DNA of 64,000 bases. It comes from Myripristis murdjan. Its lineage: Eukaryota > Chordata > Actinopteri > Holocentriformes > Holocentridae. Below the pieces are notes generated by a model. That model had not been told where the DNA came from and made no database searches. It worked only from the letters and a program-made list of their open reading frames with translations. The stretch covers positions 19,783,439-19,847,438 of the forward strand of contig NC_044001.1 of the NCBI RefSeq assembly GCF_902150065.1. Reading direction: 5' to 3'. Below are positions 1-12,606 of the stretch, in pieces. The translations under genes and the position numbers were made by a program. Position 1 is the first letter of the stretch, and every line of letters starts with the position of its first letter.

Positions 1-86
1 CATGTCTGTTACGGAATGGGTAGTGTAAGACTTGAAAAGTTGTTTGTATAGGTTTATGTGTAATTTTGAGTAGGTGTTGGTCTTAC

Positions 87-495
87 TTGCGTCGTCGCCC
101 TCTGCAATAGCAGTGTCATAAACGGAATCCAGAAAGTAGTTGATGTATCCTTTCTTCCTGACAAAGCGGCAGGTGTATTTCTTTTTGTACAGGCAGTTGA
201 AGAGAAAGCAGGACTTGATTAAACCCTCCTCTGCTCCATTCTCCATGAAGGCGACATTGCACTTGGGGTCCTTGCAGCAGGAGCGGATGCAGTCCTTGTA
301 GCGTTCCACTTTAGGGGAGGCGATGAACGTCGCCCCATCTTTCACAGATTCATCCGCATCAAGTATAAAATCCTCTCGGCCCTTTTTGAATTTGGCCAAA
401 CACTGTTCCCCAAAGTCCTGGCCGAGCGTGCAGCTCAGAAATAAAAGCTGGGACAGCAGCGCCGCTCCCAGAAGTCCTCTTTTAAATGGAGTCAT
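87..495 (-). CDS. spint1: spint1 (hepatocyte growth factor activator inhibitor 1), first coding exon, partial gene
   Basis: Only the first coding exon is in view: ATG at 495-493, 136 codons, then a donor (gtaaga) directly after base 87; the rest lies beyond the left edge. Residues 1-25 form a signal peptide with a hydrophobic core (LLGAALLSQLLFLS). Residues about 27-120 form a MANSC (MANEC) domain with its paired cysteines, including CIRSCCKDPKCN and SCFLFNCLY, followed by GYINYFLDSVY. This matches the N terminus of SPINT1, a membrane-anchored Kunitz inhibitor of matriptase and HGF activator on epithelial surfaces. The Kunitz, LDL-receptor and transmembrane parts are not visible. An acceptor (ttgtag) about 30 bases upstream of the ATG suggests a non-coding first exon further right, possibly ending near 872. 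In human SPINT1 neighbours PPP1R14D and ZFYVE19, as here, which supports the call over other MANSC proteins. The a or b teleost copy cannot be decided. Confidence 0.88.
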
Positions 496-499
496 TATA

Positions 500-3400
500 A
501 TAAGGCCAATAAAGATTCCCTACAAATAAAGTCCTGAGATCACCTGTATGGAGAGAAACGTAAACAGAGCACCCCAAGTTAATGTAAACTATTAACACAA
601 GGTATCGATTTCGTCAGAGTATTTAGGTCGCAAAAAGACAACTCACTTTGCTTTTAGTAACAGATCAACCTTGAGTTGAGGAAGGTGACATGAAAGTGTA
701 GGTCCAGCCTACCAGAGAAGCGTCCACAAATGGCTCTGTATCTCCTCGTCAGACTCCGATGATGTCTCGACCAAGAGGCGGAAAGTCACAAAAGACAATC
801 AGTCGTTTGATGTCGTCGATAGAAACTTAAGCAAACAACAACCGTCCCATCTCTCAGGTGAGTCACTCTACCTGGGAGATACAGGAAGTGAAATCCTACC
901 CCGCGATGCCACTCCCTTTTTCAGTCTCACAGTTGACCGAGATTCCGGGGAACACGGATAAAGCTTTGTGTTGATACCAAACCTCCAAACAGACTGACAC
1001 AACTATTTAGTGATTTCTGGTGCTGATTTGCCCTATAATGACCCACCAGTTTATTCACCATCTGGCTACATGACTGATTGTAACCGCATGTTATTGGCCC
1101 GATTTACACTGAATGTTTAAGTTATAGGTAGAATGATTAAGGTGCTGGTTTGGCAATGTTGACACACTAAGGCAGGTTATCATTTAATACCAGAGGACCT
1201 TTACCAACTCTGGCAGGGAATTATTTACTTGTCTCAAGATTTCTCTCATCAAATATTACTAAATCTTAAGGATGTGTGAGCAAAACCTCAAAATATCGTG
1301 CGGCTCCAGTAAAATATACAGAAGACTGTGCCACGAAAGAGTAGAAATACTTTAAAGAACAATAAGGTCACTATAAAACTACTATTGAATACCATAGTCC
1401 TGGTTATTTTGTTGGAAAATCAATACCTTTATTTAATAAAGAAGAAGAAGAAGAAGAAGAAGAAGAAGAAGAAGAAGAAGAAGAAGAAGAAGAAGAAGAA
1501 GAAGAAGAAGAAGAAGAAGAAGAAGCGCACCATATGGGCTATAGAGCGACATTAGCACACTGAAATATTGGTTTATTTACTTATCTGTGCCCTGTCTACT
1601 GTGTTTTGGATTCAAATTCATGTGCTGGCGAAAAATCCCTCTTTCATCCAGTGGGTGGCGGTGTGATCCCGACTAAAATTTAAGGAGCGCCTGAGCAAAT
1701 GCAACATGTTTGTTTCTTATCCCTAAAGGATTGCCAAATATGCTTTTTGACCAATCGCTTTTCAACTGAGGTCATTAACAAGTTGTAACGGTGATACTGA
1801 CAGGACCCACATCCTCTTTTGGCAATAGTAGTGATGCCATGCACAGCTGACTCATGTATTGAGTCATCAAATTATGTGATGAGTCACTGAGCAATACATG
1901 AACCTATCCCTACGTTGGATTGGGGAGGAAGGGGAAGAGATTGCTCATGACATTATAGACTCAGTAAAACTGCAATCACTTTTTGGATTATCAGAGTTAA
2001 TGGATAAATAGACTGAATCAGAATTTATCTTTTTTTTTTTTCCCAAAAAGAAAGCCATTGTTTAGATGGTATATATTCATCTTACAGTACAGATAAACTA
2101 ATTGAGGTCAAGTTCATTTACTGATCCTGCCTTCGTTTTCTCCCACCTAGAGCGGGTCACCCAGCCAGGTCTGAGGTGAGGAAGACCCAACACAGGTCTC
2201 CAAACCACATCCTTTTTTTGGACCAGCCGATGGTGCAGAACCGAGTAGCAGAGGACCAGATGAATGAATTTGTTTGCCTGGAAAGGTGAGCTGCCAGAGC
2301 TGCTCAATTATTCAGTGTTTGTAACAGACGGTGCATCAGTGGGTGAACACGCGCAGCTACGGCTGATTGATGGCCCTTGCCAAAACAAAAAAACTGAACC
2401 TCATTGTTCATATCGTAACAGGATCTGTGGAAACTCTGTGGCCTGTTGCCTCCGTTGTCTCACTTGTAATAATTTGGCTCTGGAAGTTACAACTATGAAT
2501 TTTTGACCTTGGGTTGTTTTGCCACTGCTGATGTCTGACTTCCACATTGAAAGTTTTAAGACTTTTATTTGACGTTTGACTACCAAATGACCATAAATAC
2601 TACTTGCCTATTCATCTATCATTCATGGCTGTGTAACTGAGGATGCCAATTTGACTTCAAGGCTTATTAAACGTACACCTGATAATGCCTGTTATAAAGG
2701 ACAAGCAGGGTATCACAGTAGAGGAACCCTGGCTCACCTGTCAGGGGGACCCAGCTATTGTTGTAAGTGTGGACGAACACAAGAGCCCTTACCAGTGTCA
2801 AACCCTTTTGACTTGGTGAACAGATGGAGTTTTACCTGTTCCTACTCCCTGAACATTTCCAACAAAACATGTTTTAGGCCGGGGTGTTGATATATGGATG
2901 TTAGTCACGATGCAGATGTGTAAAAAAAAAATGTCTGATTATTCCATTTCCAAGTGCCACAATACAGCTTTTTTGGACATTTACATTGTGTCTAGTTAAT
3001 AAATAACACATTCTGGCATACTGTCAGCCAGTGTGATCTTCACAACAATATTGCTATGGTCACCTTCTCACCTCTTTCCCAGTGTTTATCACTGCAATTG
3101 ACCTATGCTCTCCTACCTGCTGCAGCAGAGAGAAAGAAAGCAAAAAGCAAACACACACCCTTTAATACACACGTACACATGCACACACACAGACACACAC
3201 AGAGGCATATCTCATTACCATCCTCCCGATAGCGCAGGCAGCGGGTGTTGCAAGGGAGGAGGAGGCAAGGAGAGCAAGAAACGGTGAGCTATAGAGAGAG
3301 AGAGAGAGAGTAATAGAGAGAGGACAAGCAGAGAAGCAAAGCCAGCAAGAGGGAGAGCGAGCCAGCACCAGAGGAAGGGGAGGGAGCGCGAACACTCAAC

Positions 3401-3576
3401 AAGATAACAGGAGATACGCGTGGGAACAACAGCCCACTGCAAAGCAGAGGCACAGATAGAAGGCAGAGACAGAGCAGGGGAGCCGGCGTGCAAAAGATAA
3501 GACGTGCTGGTGTGTTACTGCGTGTGTTCGGTCTACGTTTGTGTGTTCCCACGGTTCTCCTGAGGCCGTGGCAGCC
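500..3576. other. spint1-ppp1r14d divergent spacer and 5' UTR
   Basis: Spacer between the divergent starts of spint1 (minus) and ppp1r14d (plus). No conserved coding segment is seen. It holds a long GAA/AAG triplet run at 1439-1525, a CA-rich stretch near 3150-3205 and a GA-rich stretch near 3294-3375. The last 200-300 bases before 3577 are probably ppp1r14d 5' UTR or promoter, but no core promoter element could be fixed. Confidence 0.5.
1439..1525. repeat. (GAA)n triplet microsatellite
   Basis: About 29 uninterrupted copies of the purine triplet GAA/AAG. The apparent polylysine reading frame across it is a product of the repeat. Homopurine runs of this length can form triplex DNA and are length-unstable. 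Confidence 0.97.
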
Positions 3577-3767
3577 ATGGCGTCGGAGCCCAGCACCCAG
3601 TCCAGGGTGATGTTCCAGACAGGAGACAAAACAGAGGAGCCGGCGCACCGCAAGCTGGGCAAGCTGACAGTCAAATACAATCGCAAGGACCTGCAGAGGA
3701 GGCTGGATATTGAGGAGTGGATCGACGGGCAGCTGCACCTGCTGTTTGACTGTGAGGTAAGGGCTGG

Positions 3768-3807
<40 letters not shown>

Positions 3808-6800
3808 CACACACACTCCCTTGAGGGGGAGGTAAGAGAGCAGAGGAGGCACTGAGCCGCACATAGGTGTCTGTGGTGGGCTATCCATCAAGCATGCAAA
3901 GGGTAAAGATTACAAAAACCTAACAGAGGAGTGGCTGGGGAGGCAAGTGGCTCTGCTTCATGGCTGCAATTTGTTGTTTTTTGGCACAGATAAAGCCCTC
4001 AATCTCATTAACCTTACTGCAGTATCAGCTGTGCGCTCGCCACCATGGTGTTCCACCATTGGCCCAGTGATAAGATCATTTCCCCACTATATTACATCTG
4101 ATTCCAGTCATTAGGCATGTTGCCAGCCTGACTGAGCAATCCACAGCTCATTTCAAACATATGATTCATTATCAAATAACTACATGAGCATTTTAGGCAT
4201 TTAGCTGACACTCTTACCCAGAGCAATTTACAATGAATACAGCAGTGGAATAAGCTTAAATTCTAAGAACAGCAGCATGAGGAGTAACCCAATATTGTGG
4301 AGTGCAAGAGTCAGAGCCCGACAATATTACTGTGAGTCCAGCTTGATAAAGGAACACAGACGAACCGGGAATAAAAAAGAAGGAAAGAAAGAAAGAAAGA
4401 CAGAGAGAAAGAAAAGGACAGAGACAGAGGCAGTTATTATTATTATTATTTTTAAGAAAATAGACACTTGATGTACCACTTTTGAGCTCCTGCCATGATA
4501 CATGACATGCAGGACATTATGTCATCATGTGTGTGTGCAGACACTTTCCTGTGAACACAATAATTCAGGAGCAATGCATAATAGAGACATCATACTTACA
4601 ACACTGGTTCCCTAGAATAGCTGATCAGATTAGATTTTAGAGCAACTTGCTGCATAAATTTGCATACTAATGATGGGAAATTTGATTTTCGTCAAACTAC
4701 TAAAACTCTGTAATGCCTTTAGATACTGACATCTTAATAATGTAACCCAAGTATGCTGCCACAGATGTATTTGCTAAGTGATGCAATAATTAGTCTAATT
4801 AATGATCTCATTAGTAATGTGCAATGTATCATGATGATTATGTTGAGACATTTGGCAGCACATTGTTTTTCCCTTTTCTTTATGTGTGCTGCTGAGAGAT
4901 ACATACTTACATCCACAAGACTGGATCCCAACTGTAACACGGGTCCAAGGGACAAAGCATAGACATAGTTTGTAGTCTGCGCACATCCAAGAACTTGAGA
5001 GGTATACTGCCCTGGATCTTGGCAGGAAAAATGTGTATTCAACAGTGTATAGAAGGGGTTGCACCCCAGAGGCCAGAGGCCCCTGTGGGTGTTCATATGT
5101 GATCCATAGGAGGATCATCACTATATTCTTGTGTGATGGGGTAAAATCCAATTAGGTCAGATGCTCCATATTGATTTGCTTGGCATTCTCTGAGGGGAAA
5201 CCATGGCAACAGATGTCTCATCGCCCACGTGAAGCAGCATGGCACAGAGGAATTAGAGGGGTCTGTTAGGCATGGGTGTCCTACAGTAATGATGATGCGG
5301 ATCGGATGACAACACCGCCTCCGTCTGATGGTGGAGAAGGGACACACGATGTTTCTCGTTTAGTTGTCTAAGCATGCAAGGACCCTAAGCTGAGTGACCA
5401 CAGATGGCCCATGGCAACCTCTCTGTCTGGCATACCTCCTAGCCCTGCCAAGAACCTGTTTGCATATGGCATACTGATGCCAGAGGGCATGAGAGTGCAT
5501 GGCATGTGAGCGGTGTCCTCACAGAGGTTGAATGTTCAGCGAATAACAACAGGATCAGGATGAAGATGGATTCATTCAGGCATTAGAGAAACCTGTTGAG
5601 TGTGGAATTGAGACAGCAGCATGTCTGTCCAGAGAGTGGGATAGTGCAGACAGAGCTAGGGACAAAGCACCAGGGACTACACACCAAACGGATGAGAGGC
5701 TTCTGACAGCAGCTCAGGTGATAGACACCTAACATCCCCAATCAACTCCACTCAGCTTTTTCCAGGCCAGTAGATAGTCCATTAGAGATCGGTCTGCTTG
5801 GTTTAATTTAAAGCACTTCAATCACAGAGGAGTGCTTGTGGTTTTCAATATTGTGCCTAAATATTTTCCACACAGCAGCGCTTGTTTTATGAGCTCAATT
5901 CCATTTACTGCCCATGCTTTCTTCCCCATGGTAATATATGCTAATAAGCCTGTGAAGCAGTGGGTAGAATAAATCCTATTACTGGAAACCAGGATATGAG
6001 GATAACAGAAACAGATCACAAGTCTTCCCCTGCCTACTCTTTTCATCCCGTCCCAGAAACATAAAATTATTTCACAATCGCCTTTCATATTTTGATTCTA
6101 ACATAATCTTAATGTTATTGTTAATGTATAGCACATGGGCAGCATAGATAGTGGATGTGCTGTGTGCGGACATGTGGGTGTGTGCTGCCCCAGCTCCTGT
6201 GGGGGAATCCTGGAGGGGATCAGGCCTTTTTAACTGAGGGATGGGATCGCAGCATGATTGATGAGGTGACGACAGATAGCAGAAACACTAGAAATCCCTT
6301 TGAATCGATTGTGACAGTGCCTGTCATGTATTAAAGTTAACCTGCTGTTGCAACCTGTACAGTTTCCCTAAGGATAATTCCATGCCATTTGAAAGTAAAG
6401 ACTATAATATTTAGTTGGGATAGATTAGATATTTGCATTACCCGCTGGTGTGGGATAGGTATGGTTTGTACATGTGTGTTGGCCAGTGTGATGAATTTTG
6501 CATGGGCTCAGGGGAACGTTACTCTGTTGGTTCTCTGTGTCTTCCGCGTGGAAGCATTTACCATCAGTCCCTTGTGTCACCGCCTGAATTATTTAGCCCC
6601 ATCTCTAATTCATACAAGTGCTGCCTTGGTCTGGAGTAGCTAGCCTTCTTTGCACACTTCACACCTTTTGGGAGAATAGTAAACTAAAAATGGCTGTGAA
6701 ATATTATTTAAAGCTTTAGTTGAATGTATATGTCGAGCACACATTCAAAATGTCACAACATTTAGGTCTACGGATGTCAGGTAATTCAGTGTTCCTCACA

Positions 6801-9800
6801 TGATCTACAAAATTACTTTTAATTGCACTGCTAGACTATTTTAATGAAAAATGCATGCTGCATTACTGGAATTTTAATGCCCATACTCAGGTTTAATTGT
6901 TTAAATACTGTATTTTTGAGTGTTCAGTTTGTGGAGTCAGAGTAATCAGCAGTCATATCACGCTTTCAGGGGTCTTAACATTTTGTATGATTTGGCATGC
7001 CCTCATACCACAGGGCAGTGGGAATTTAGATATCATTATAGCTCTCTTTGGCCTGTTCAAATTAGACCATGGCTCATTGGGTGAGGTTAATGAGCTGGAG
7101 ACTCTGTTGTGAAATATTTTGATTTGTAGACAGCTCGTGCCACTGACAGGAAAAAGGAAGAGGGGATCAGATCAGTTATACACGCACTGGCCTCTTCTCA
7201 AAACAGCTTGGTTTCCTGGGCATGGTTTCCTTAAAATCTGGGGCATTACAAGCAAAAAACACAGCATGTGTCATGGAACCTTACAGTGTTTAATGTTTTA
7301 TGTCAATTGTTCTGATATCTGCTAAGATCCTAGCTCAGCACATTTTGTTACTAACACTCGCATGAAAACTGCATGAATGCAGATAGATGTAGGCACTCTT
7401 TTTATGCTCAACCCTCCCAGCTTCTGACAGGAAACCATTGAGCTCATATTATAAAAGAGAGCTGAAATTTTAAATTCGAGTGGAGGTCATCTTATCTTTA
7501 CAAAATCCCGTTGCTCATTTGCATTGCAGCTCTATTCCATATTGACAGAAAGAATCTGAAATTGCATTCCTCAGAGAACCACTTTGATATTCATGAAGTC
7601 AGGTATTAGTGCCAACATTCATTTTAGCATCTGTCTATTGCTTGTAACTTCAAAAAGTGCTGTTGAGACATTTTCAGCCCAGAGGCCCCATTAAGATGCC
7701 ATTTTCCTTTGACAATGAGGCTTGAAAACAACAGCTTGAGAAATTGCAGCAGCTCATGGTATGAAACACTAAGAAGTTACTGGAAGGGGCGTTGGGCACG
7801 TTTTCATGATAAATGCACACATTCCTCCCAGCTCAGTGGAAATGCCTCTTATTGATATTCAGCGGTGCTTTGCATGGTCTTGCAGTCACAGGGCAGATGG
7901 AGGGAAGATATGAGACACAATAGTTAACGGAAAACAGCTTAAAAACCCAGCCCGAGCCAGAGGAGTACAAAGCGCAACCCTGCACAGCCCAATAAAACAT
8001 GGCACAGCAGTACACAGCATGAGCCAAATCAACACAGCTCAGGCCTGCATGGCTCCTGTGGATGAACAGCCATCAGCAGAATCACAAAGGGCCCAAAATG
8101 GCCGTGTTTATCAATTAGAGGAGGGCACAGGGGACTCTGAATCGGGGCTGATCTCTTCCGCCACTCAGCACTCCTACATTGATTAGCTCTCTCCTCATCC
8201 AGAAAACTGTGCGAGTCCCAGCCATCCACACTGGCCATTAAATCCTCCCAACTGGAAAATGTTCCTTTAAAAAGGGGCCCCACTTGTCAAATTTGAGTGT
8301 GCACCTGCTGACTCCAGATATCTCACTGTTCATGATTTCTCGAGCGAGCCGCCCTCGTTTCCTCTGAAAATTGTTCTTGAAAGGAGTGGATATGAGCTTG
8401 TCATATTAAATTGATTGCATTCTATATTAATTTACATTATGTGATTGGCGGCTCTGTGCCCTCTGTTCCTAAATTTGTACCCACTAATATTCCTGTGTCC
8501 TATCTGCCACTGACTAAAAAAAGACTTCTAAATTTCAAATTTCTATCTGTCAATATCAGTCCAAAAAGTATTTTAACTGCCAATATTTGTCTTATTGTGA
8601 AATTTTGGTGCTTCTGTGATCTTTTTTTCTGAGTATGTCATTAATATAACTGTTAAATTAGCAACAGAACAAGATTAACATGGTCTTTTGCTCACAAAAA
8701 ACTTTGTATTACAATCTTACAAGAATTCATATCAGCATTAGCCGTTATTAGTGGGAAAATATTGGATATCAGTACCAGCCTAAAAACAACATATTTCTCC
8801 ATCCCTACAGTAGTTTGTGTGGATTTAGAGGGAAGAGCTCAGGTCATCTTATTACAATAACTGCCTCTCCTGGGTTTCTGCTGTAACCTAACACCAGTGG
8901 TACACACAATGTGGTAAAACCCATTCTAGTATGAGCCAGCTGAGATGCCTTTATTCTTTGGGAAAGAAACATTTAAACTGGGAGTAATCTCCTGGTAATG
9001 CCCAAGCAAAATGCCAGCTGGGTAAATCATCCATGAAATCAGATGGTGGAGTGTGGCAAGTATGGCCTCCTGGAGCCTTTTTGCCTTCATGCCTGGCTGC
9101 TCCTAAGCCTCGTTCATCTGGACAGCACATCATCAATCTCATCACTGTTACGCGAGAAATCGCTCAGGAAGAAAATCATTATTTATACAACACAGCCAGC
9201 ACTATTAACCTGGGAGTTTTGACTGCTTCTGGAAGTGAGTTGTTGGCGTCTTAAAGTTAACATCACCAAAGTTTACATGGAGCTATTGTGAAGCAGGGCT
9301 GGGCAATGCGGGCAAAATCATACATCGCAATGTCTTTGATTGCAAACCTCAGCATTGATATCATAGGAATGAATATGGGTGCTCTCATAGGATAGTTACA
9401 TACCAGATATTTTTCATAAACAATGATTAGTAATGTGGATATGATGAATAAGCAGGTAGAGGCAGATTGAAGAGCTGGAACAATCTAATAAGATCAGAAA
9501 TTGCATCCCTTTACTGTAATGCAGCCTTTAAACCAAGGATAAGATTCCTCTGCCATATAATGATATTACAATATTCAAAAGCCAGGACTATATCTAGTCT
9601 CATATCACGATACTGATATAATATTGCTATATTATCCCAAGTTTGGCTACACATCTCCGGCTCTTTCTTTTGCTTCTGACGGCTCAGTGTCAGTGGTTTG
9701 AACTGTCAACAGTGTGAATGAATTAAATTAAATTATCCTGCATTTGCATGTTGAAAGAGCTTCTTTAGTAGCGTCCAGGAGTGTGAAGGTGCACATAGAG

Positions 9801-10493
9801 AACCATTGTGTTTTAGCCTTCAAATCTGTCTGCCCATCTGCCCGTACAGGAGGAAGAGATCCCAGAGTTAGAGATTGACATAGACGAGCTGCTGGAGCTG
9901 TCGGACGAGGGGCAGAGAACCCGGCTGCAGGTGAACCACCCAGACAGTTACACCAATCGTTGTGCTAAAACTCCAACCTCATTTATTTTCGCTTGCTGTG
10001 TTGTTGTGCACCTTGTTCCGCGCAGAGAGCACAGTGAGTCTCAGGAGGCCGTTTTGTTGGCCAAAGAATTATGGACACTTCAAATTCCACCTTGCTCCCA
10101 CTTGACACATAAACTTTGGTACATATGTAACTATATTGGGCAATATTTTTACAAGCACTTGACCCTTAACGAGTTCCTTGTGCAATGTTTGTTCCTGAGC
10201 CTGTGTTTGTTTCCTCTCTTTGACAGGAGTTGTTGCAGGAGTGTGGAAAGCCAAAAGAGGTAAGTCACAAAGAAAGTTAATGCTTTACTCAAATGAAACT
10301 CAGAAGGTCATAAGATTCATGTTTTTGCCTCAGAGAAAACCCCATGTCACTCATCCGTTGTTTCATGTCATCTTCTCCAATTTCCATCAGCCACAATAAT
10401 CCGTTCTCTCCATCTTTCCACAAGGATTTTATCAACGGGCTGCTGTACAGGATAAAGGGCCTACGCAAAATGTCGGGGCCCTTGAAGAAATAA
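3577..10493 (+). CDS. ppp1r14d: ppp1r14d, protein phosphatase 1 inhibitor subunit 14D (PHI/CPI-17 family)
   Basis: Coding exons 3577-3756, 9850-9930, 10227-10259 and 10425-10493, all joined in phase 0, give 120 residues. The ATG has a full Kozak context (gcagccATGG). Family members are cytosolic inhibitors of PP1 that become potent when a conserved threonine is phosphorylated. Here the core KLTVKYNRKDLQRRL holds that threonine at residue 31, equivalent to T38 of CPI-17. The helical PHIN domain follows (EEWIDGQL, EIDIDELLEL, ELLQECGKP, FINGLLYRIKGLRKM) and the protein ends in GPLKK. By sequence alone it resembles PHI-1/KEPI as much as human PPP1R14D. The 14D name rests on its position between spint1 and zfyve19, as in human. 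Exon 3 is only 33 bp. A poly(A) signal lies at 10845-10850. Confidence 0.85.
3770..3801. repeat. (AC)n microsatellite beside the ppp1r14d exon 1 donor
   Basis: Sixteen AC units 13 bases downstream of the exon 1 donor, followed by a short interrupted AC extension to about 3814. Confidence 0.95.
4185..4240. repeat. Fragment of a common teleost interspersed repeat
   Basis: The segment reading GGCATTTAGCTGACACTCTTA, then CCAGAGCAATTTACAATGAA, matches from memory a motif found in very high copy in fish genomes (usual form GGCATTTAGCAGACGCTTTT). Ends and class cannot be set from this window. Confidence 0.45.
9294..9647. mobile_element. Decayed hAT-like non-autonomous DNA element (GGGCTGGGCAAT type)
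   Basis: Begins CAGGGCTGGGCAATGC and ends near ATATTATCCCAAGTTTGGC, a worn inverted counterpart. The interior (TTTATAAACAATGATTAGTAA-like text, ACTGTAATGCAGCCTTTAAA, TCTAGTCTCATATCACGATA) agrees from memory with a family frequent in fish genomes. No coding capacity. Target duplication not clear. Lies in ppp1r14d intron 1. Confidence 0.55.
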
Positions 10494-10844
10494 TATTAGG
10501 TCAAATCAAGAATTGAGACAATGTGGAGCCTCTCACCTCCCGAGCAGTAACTATTTTGGATGTCTGTATGTGAGGTTACGTGTCAGTGGGACCCTCTTCC
10601 TGCACACATGGGTCAGTCTAACACCAGAGCAGTTGGTTTTGATTAAGATTTTTTTTATTTGACTTTTATTTATGGACAGCTATAACTTTTTGACTCCCCC
10701 TCAACATACCAATAATGCACCTGTGATAAAGATGTATTGACTATTACTCAGATGGACTTTTTTTTTTGGTGTAAGATTGTACATTTTTGGTTGTCTATTT
10801 ATGTACATAAATATTTTTGTTCTGATAACAGTGTTGTATGTCAA

Positions 10845-10850
10845 AATAAA
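10845..10850 (+). terminator. Poly(A) signal of ppp1r14d
   Basis: AATAAA 352 bases after the stop codon; the first plausible signal on the plus strand. It gives a 3' UTR of about 370 bases. Confidence 0.6.
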
Positions 10851-10869
10851 AGAGAACGTTTTCAAGACA

Positions 10870-12606
10870 AGGCTGTGAATGACTTATCCAAGGGGCTATG
10901 TCTAATTTCACAAGCACAGTTAACAAAATGACATTTCAACAGTAGTGTAGATTAATTAATTATTCTTCTTGCACTTACATGTACATGTTAATGGTCATTT
11001 GCAAGTACCCATCAATTTACACATCCTATAAAGCTACCCTGTTAGCATAGGTGTCTTTTACGACCGTACTAAAACACTGGTCTGCCTTTAAAAAAATGAG
11101 TACAGATGCCAACAGAAACAGAGCAACATAATAGTCTGCGTTATGTCCCATTGGCCAGAGGCAAAGGCTCTACAATAGAGCTGCTTTTGGCAGATCATTC
11201 CCTGGACATTTTACTGTAGATTGCTGCCAAGGTTCTGTGTTGTAGAGTTAATTGCTCAACAGAAACAGAGTGATGGAAACAATAGAAATGTTGGCATGTC
11301 AGATCCAGGAGTAAATACAGTGAAATGAAGGCCAGGAAGGTCCATTAAGTATGCATCCATTATCCCCATCCATTTCCTGTCTGTGGTCAGCGTATGACAC
11401 GGCCAGACTCGACAAACACAGTAGCAGTCTCTATATGGGCCTTAATGGAGCAGGTCCCTGGAGGAGAACGTAATTATGGTCTCTCTTCAGTTAGCCAGAC
11501 AGTAATGCACGCTGATGAAACTGCACTCTGGCCCTCTTTTGGTCATACACACAGGGTCGCTGGGCTAAGGGCTCCATTATAGTCATTTGCCTGCCCCCCC
11601 ACACACTTCCACTCCTGCCTTTCTGACACAGAAGCCATCCATACTGCAAGAACACAACTCTGACAACACCTGCCAGAGTGTGACATTTTAGCATAACAAT
11701 GATGTCAGTGATCAAAAATTCATATCTGAGTAAAAAAGACAATGCAACCGCTTAAAGCTGTCACTTAGATAATGCATTCTACTTGTGTATCCTTTAAATT
11801 CTCATTACATGCAAGGACAGGAAAAGCAATACTCATGTCAGAGTCTCAGCCAAACCCAGATTACAACACTGGCTGCGGTGACTGCCAACAGAAAACAAAG
11901 CCCTCAGTAATCCTTTTATACTGGCTCCACCGCAGTTCTCCAGCCCCGATGTGACAGTAGTCTGGGATGGTGCATCATCCCAGATGAGCTCGTGATGTGT
12001 GTGCGCATTGTATTCTGTCAAAAGTTTAAACATCAAACGGTGAAAAGTGCAAACCACAAGTCTAACATGTGCCTTTGTTGTCTGTGGGAAGTAGGACAAG
12101 TGACAGAAACAGAGTAACCTCCTACTCAGTTATGCAATTACAAACCAGTCCGGATATGCAGTATTGCTAACATACCAATACTGTAGCAGCCTTAATTAGC
12201 CTCCCGCTAATTTACCTCAATTACATACACCATCTAAAAACTAAGAGTTGTGTTTCAGATACTATACATGTTGCATTACTTTTGTATTTACATTAAGAGG
12301 TTTTTGTAGTGAGTAAATCTATGTAATCTATTAGGCGACCACTTTGCTGTTTTATGTCTCGGTTAGATGTTACAAAAAGCTATTCTTCCTGAGGTCCACA
12401 TTAACACAAGTTTATAACCACGCTTGACAGGTTACAGGAGATTAGCAACATAATTAGAGGTTTCAGTTTGCTTTAAATAATAGGTACCACTTAACTCTGA
12501 TCGGCCTGTGCTTTGTTTTTTTTTTTCCCTCCTGACTTCCATAAATGGAGCTCTGCTAAATTTATCTTGACCAGGACGTGCTAATGCAGCACCTGCAGTC
12601 TCTCTA
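10870..12606. other. ppp1r14d-zfyve19 convergent spacer
   Basis: Tail-to-tail spacer between ppp1r14d (plus) and zfyve19 (minus). No gene recognised; the part near 12400-12606 is probably zfyve19 3' UTR. Confidence 0.6.

Larger units (their letters stand above)
3757..9849 (+). other. ppp1r14d intron 1 (6.1 kb)
   Basis: Non-coding. It starts with a CA microsatellite only 13 bases after the donor (3770-3801). Further in are a fragment resembling a teleost repeat (about 4185-4240) and a decayed inverted-repeat element (9294-9647). Nothing else is recognised; open frames here are short and show no family features. Confidence 0.8.

Noticed and set aside
1328-1555. 75-codon open frame with a polylysine run
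   Set aside because: It is simply the translated GAA triplet repeat; no conserved flanks and no gene context.
8440-8815. Possible further inverted-repeat element ending in TCTCCATCCCTACAG
   Set aside because: The right end resembles a hAT terminus but no matching left end or target duplication was found.
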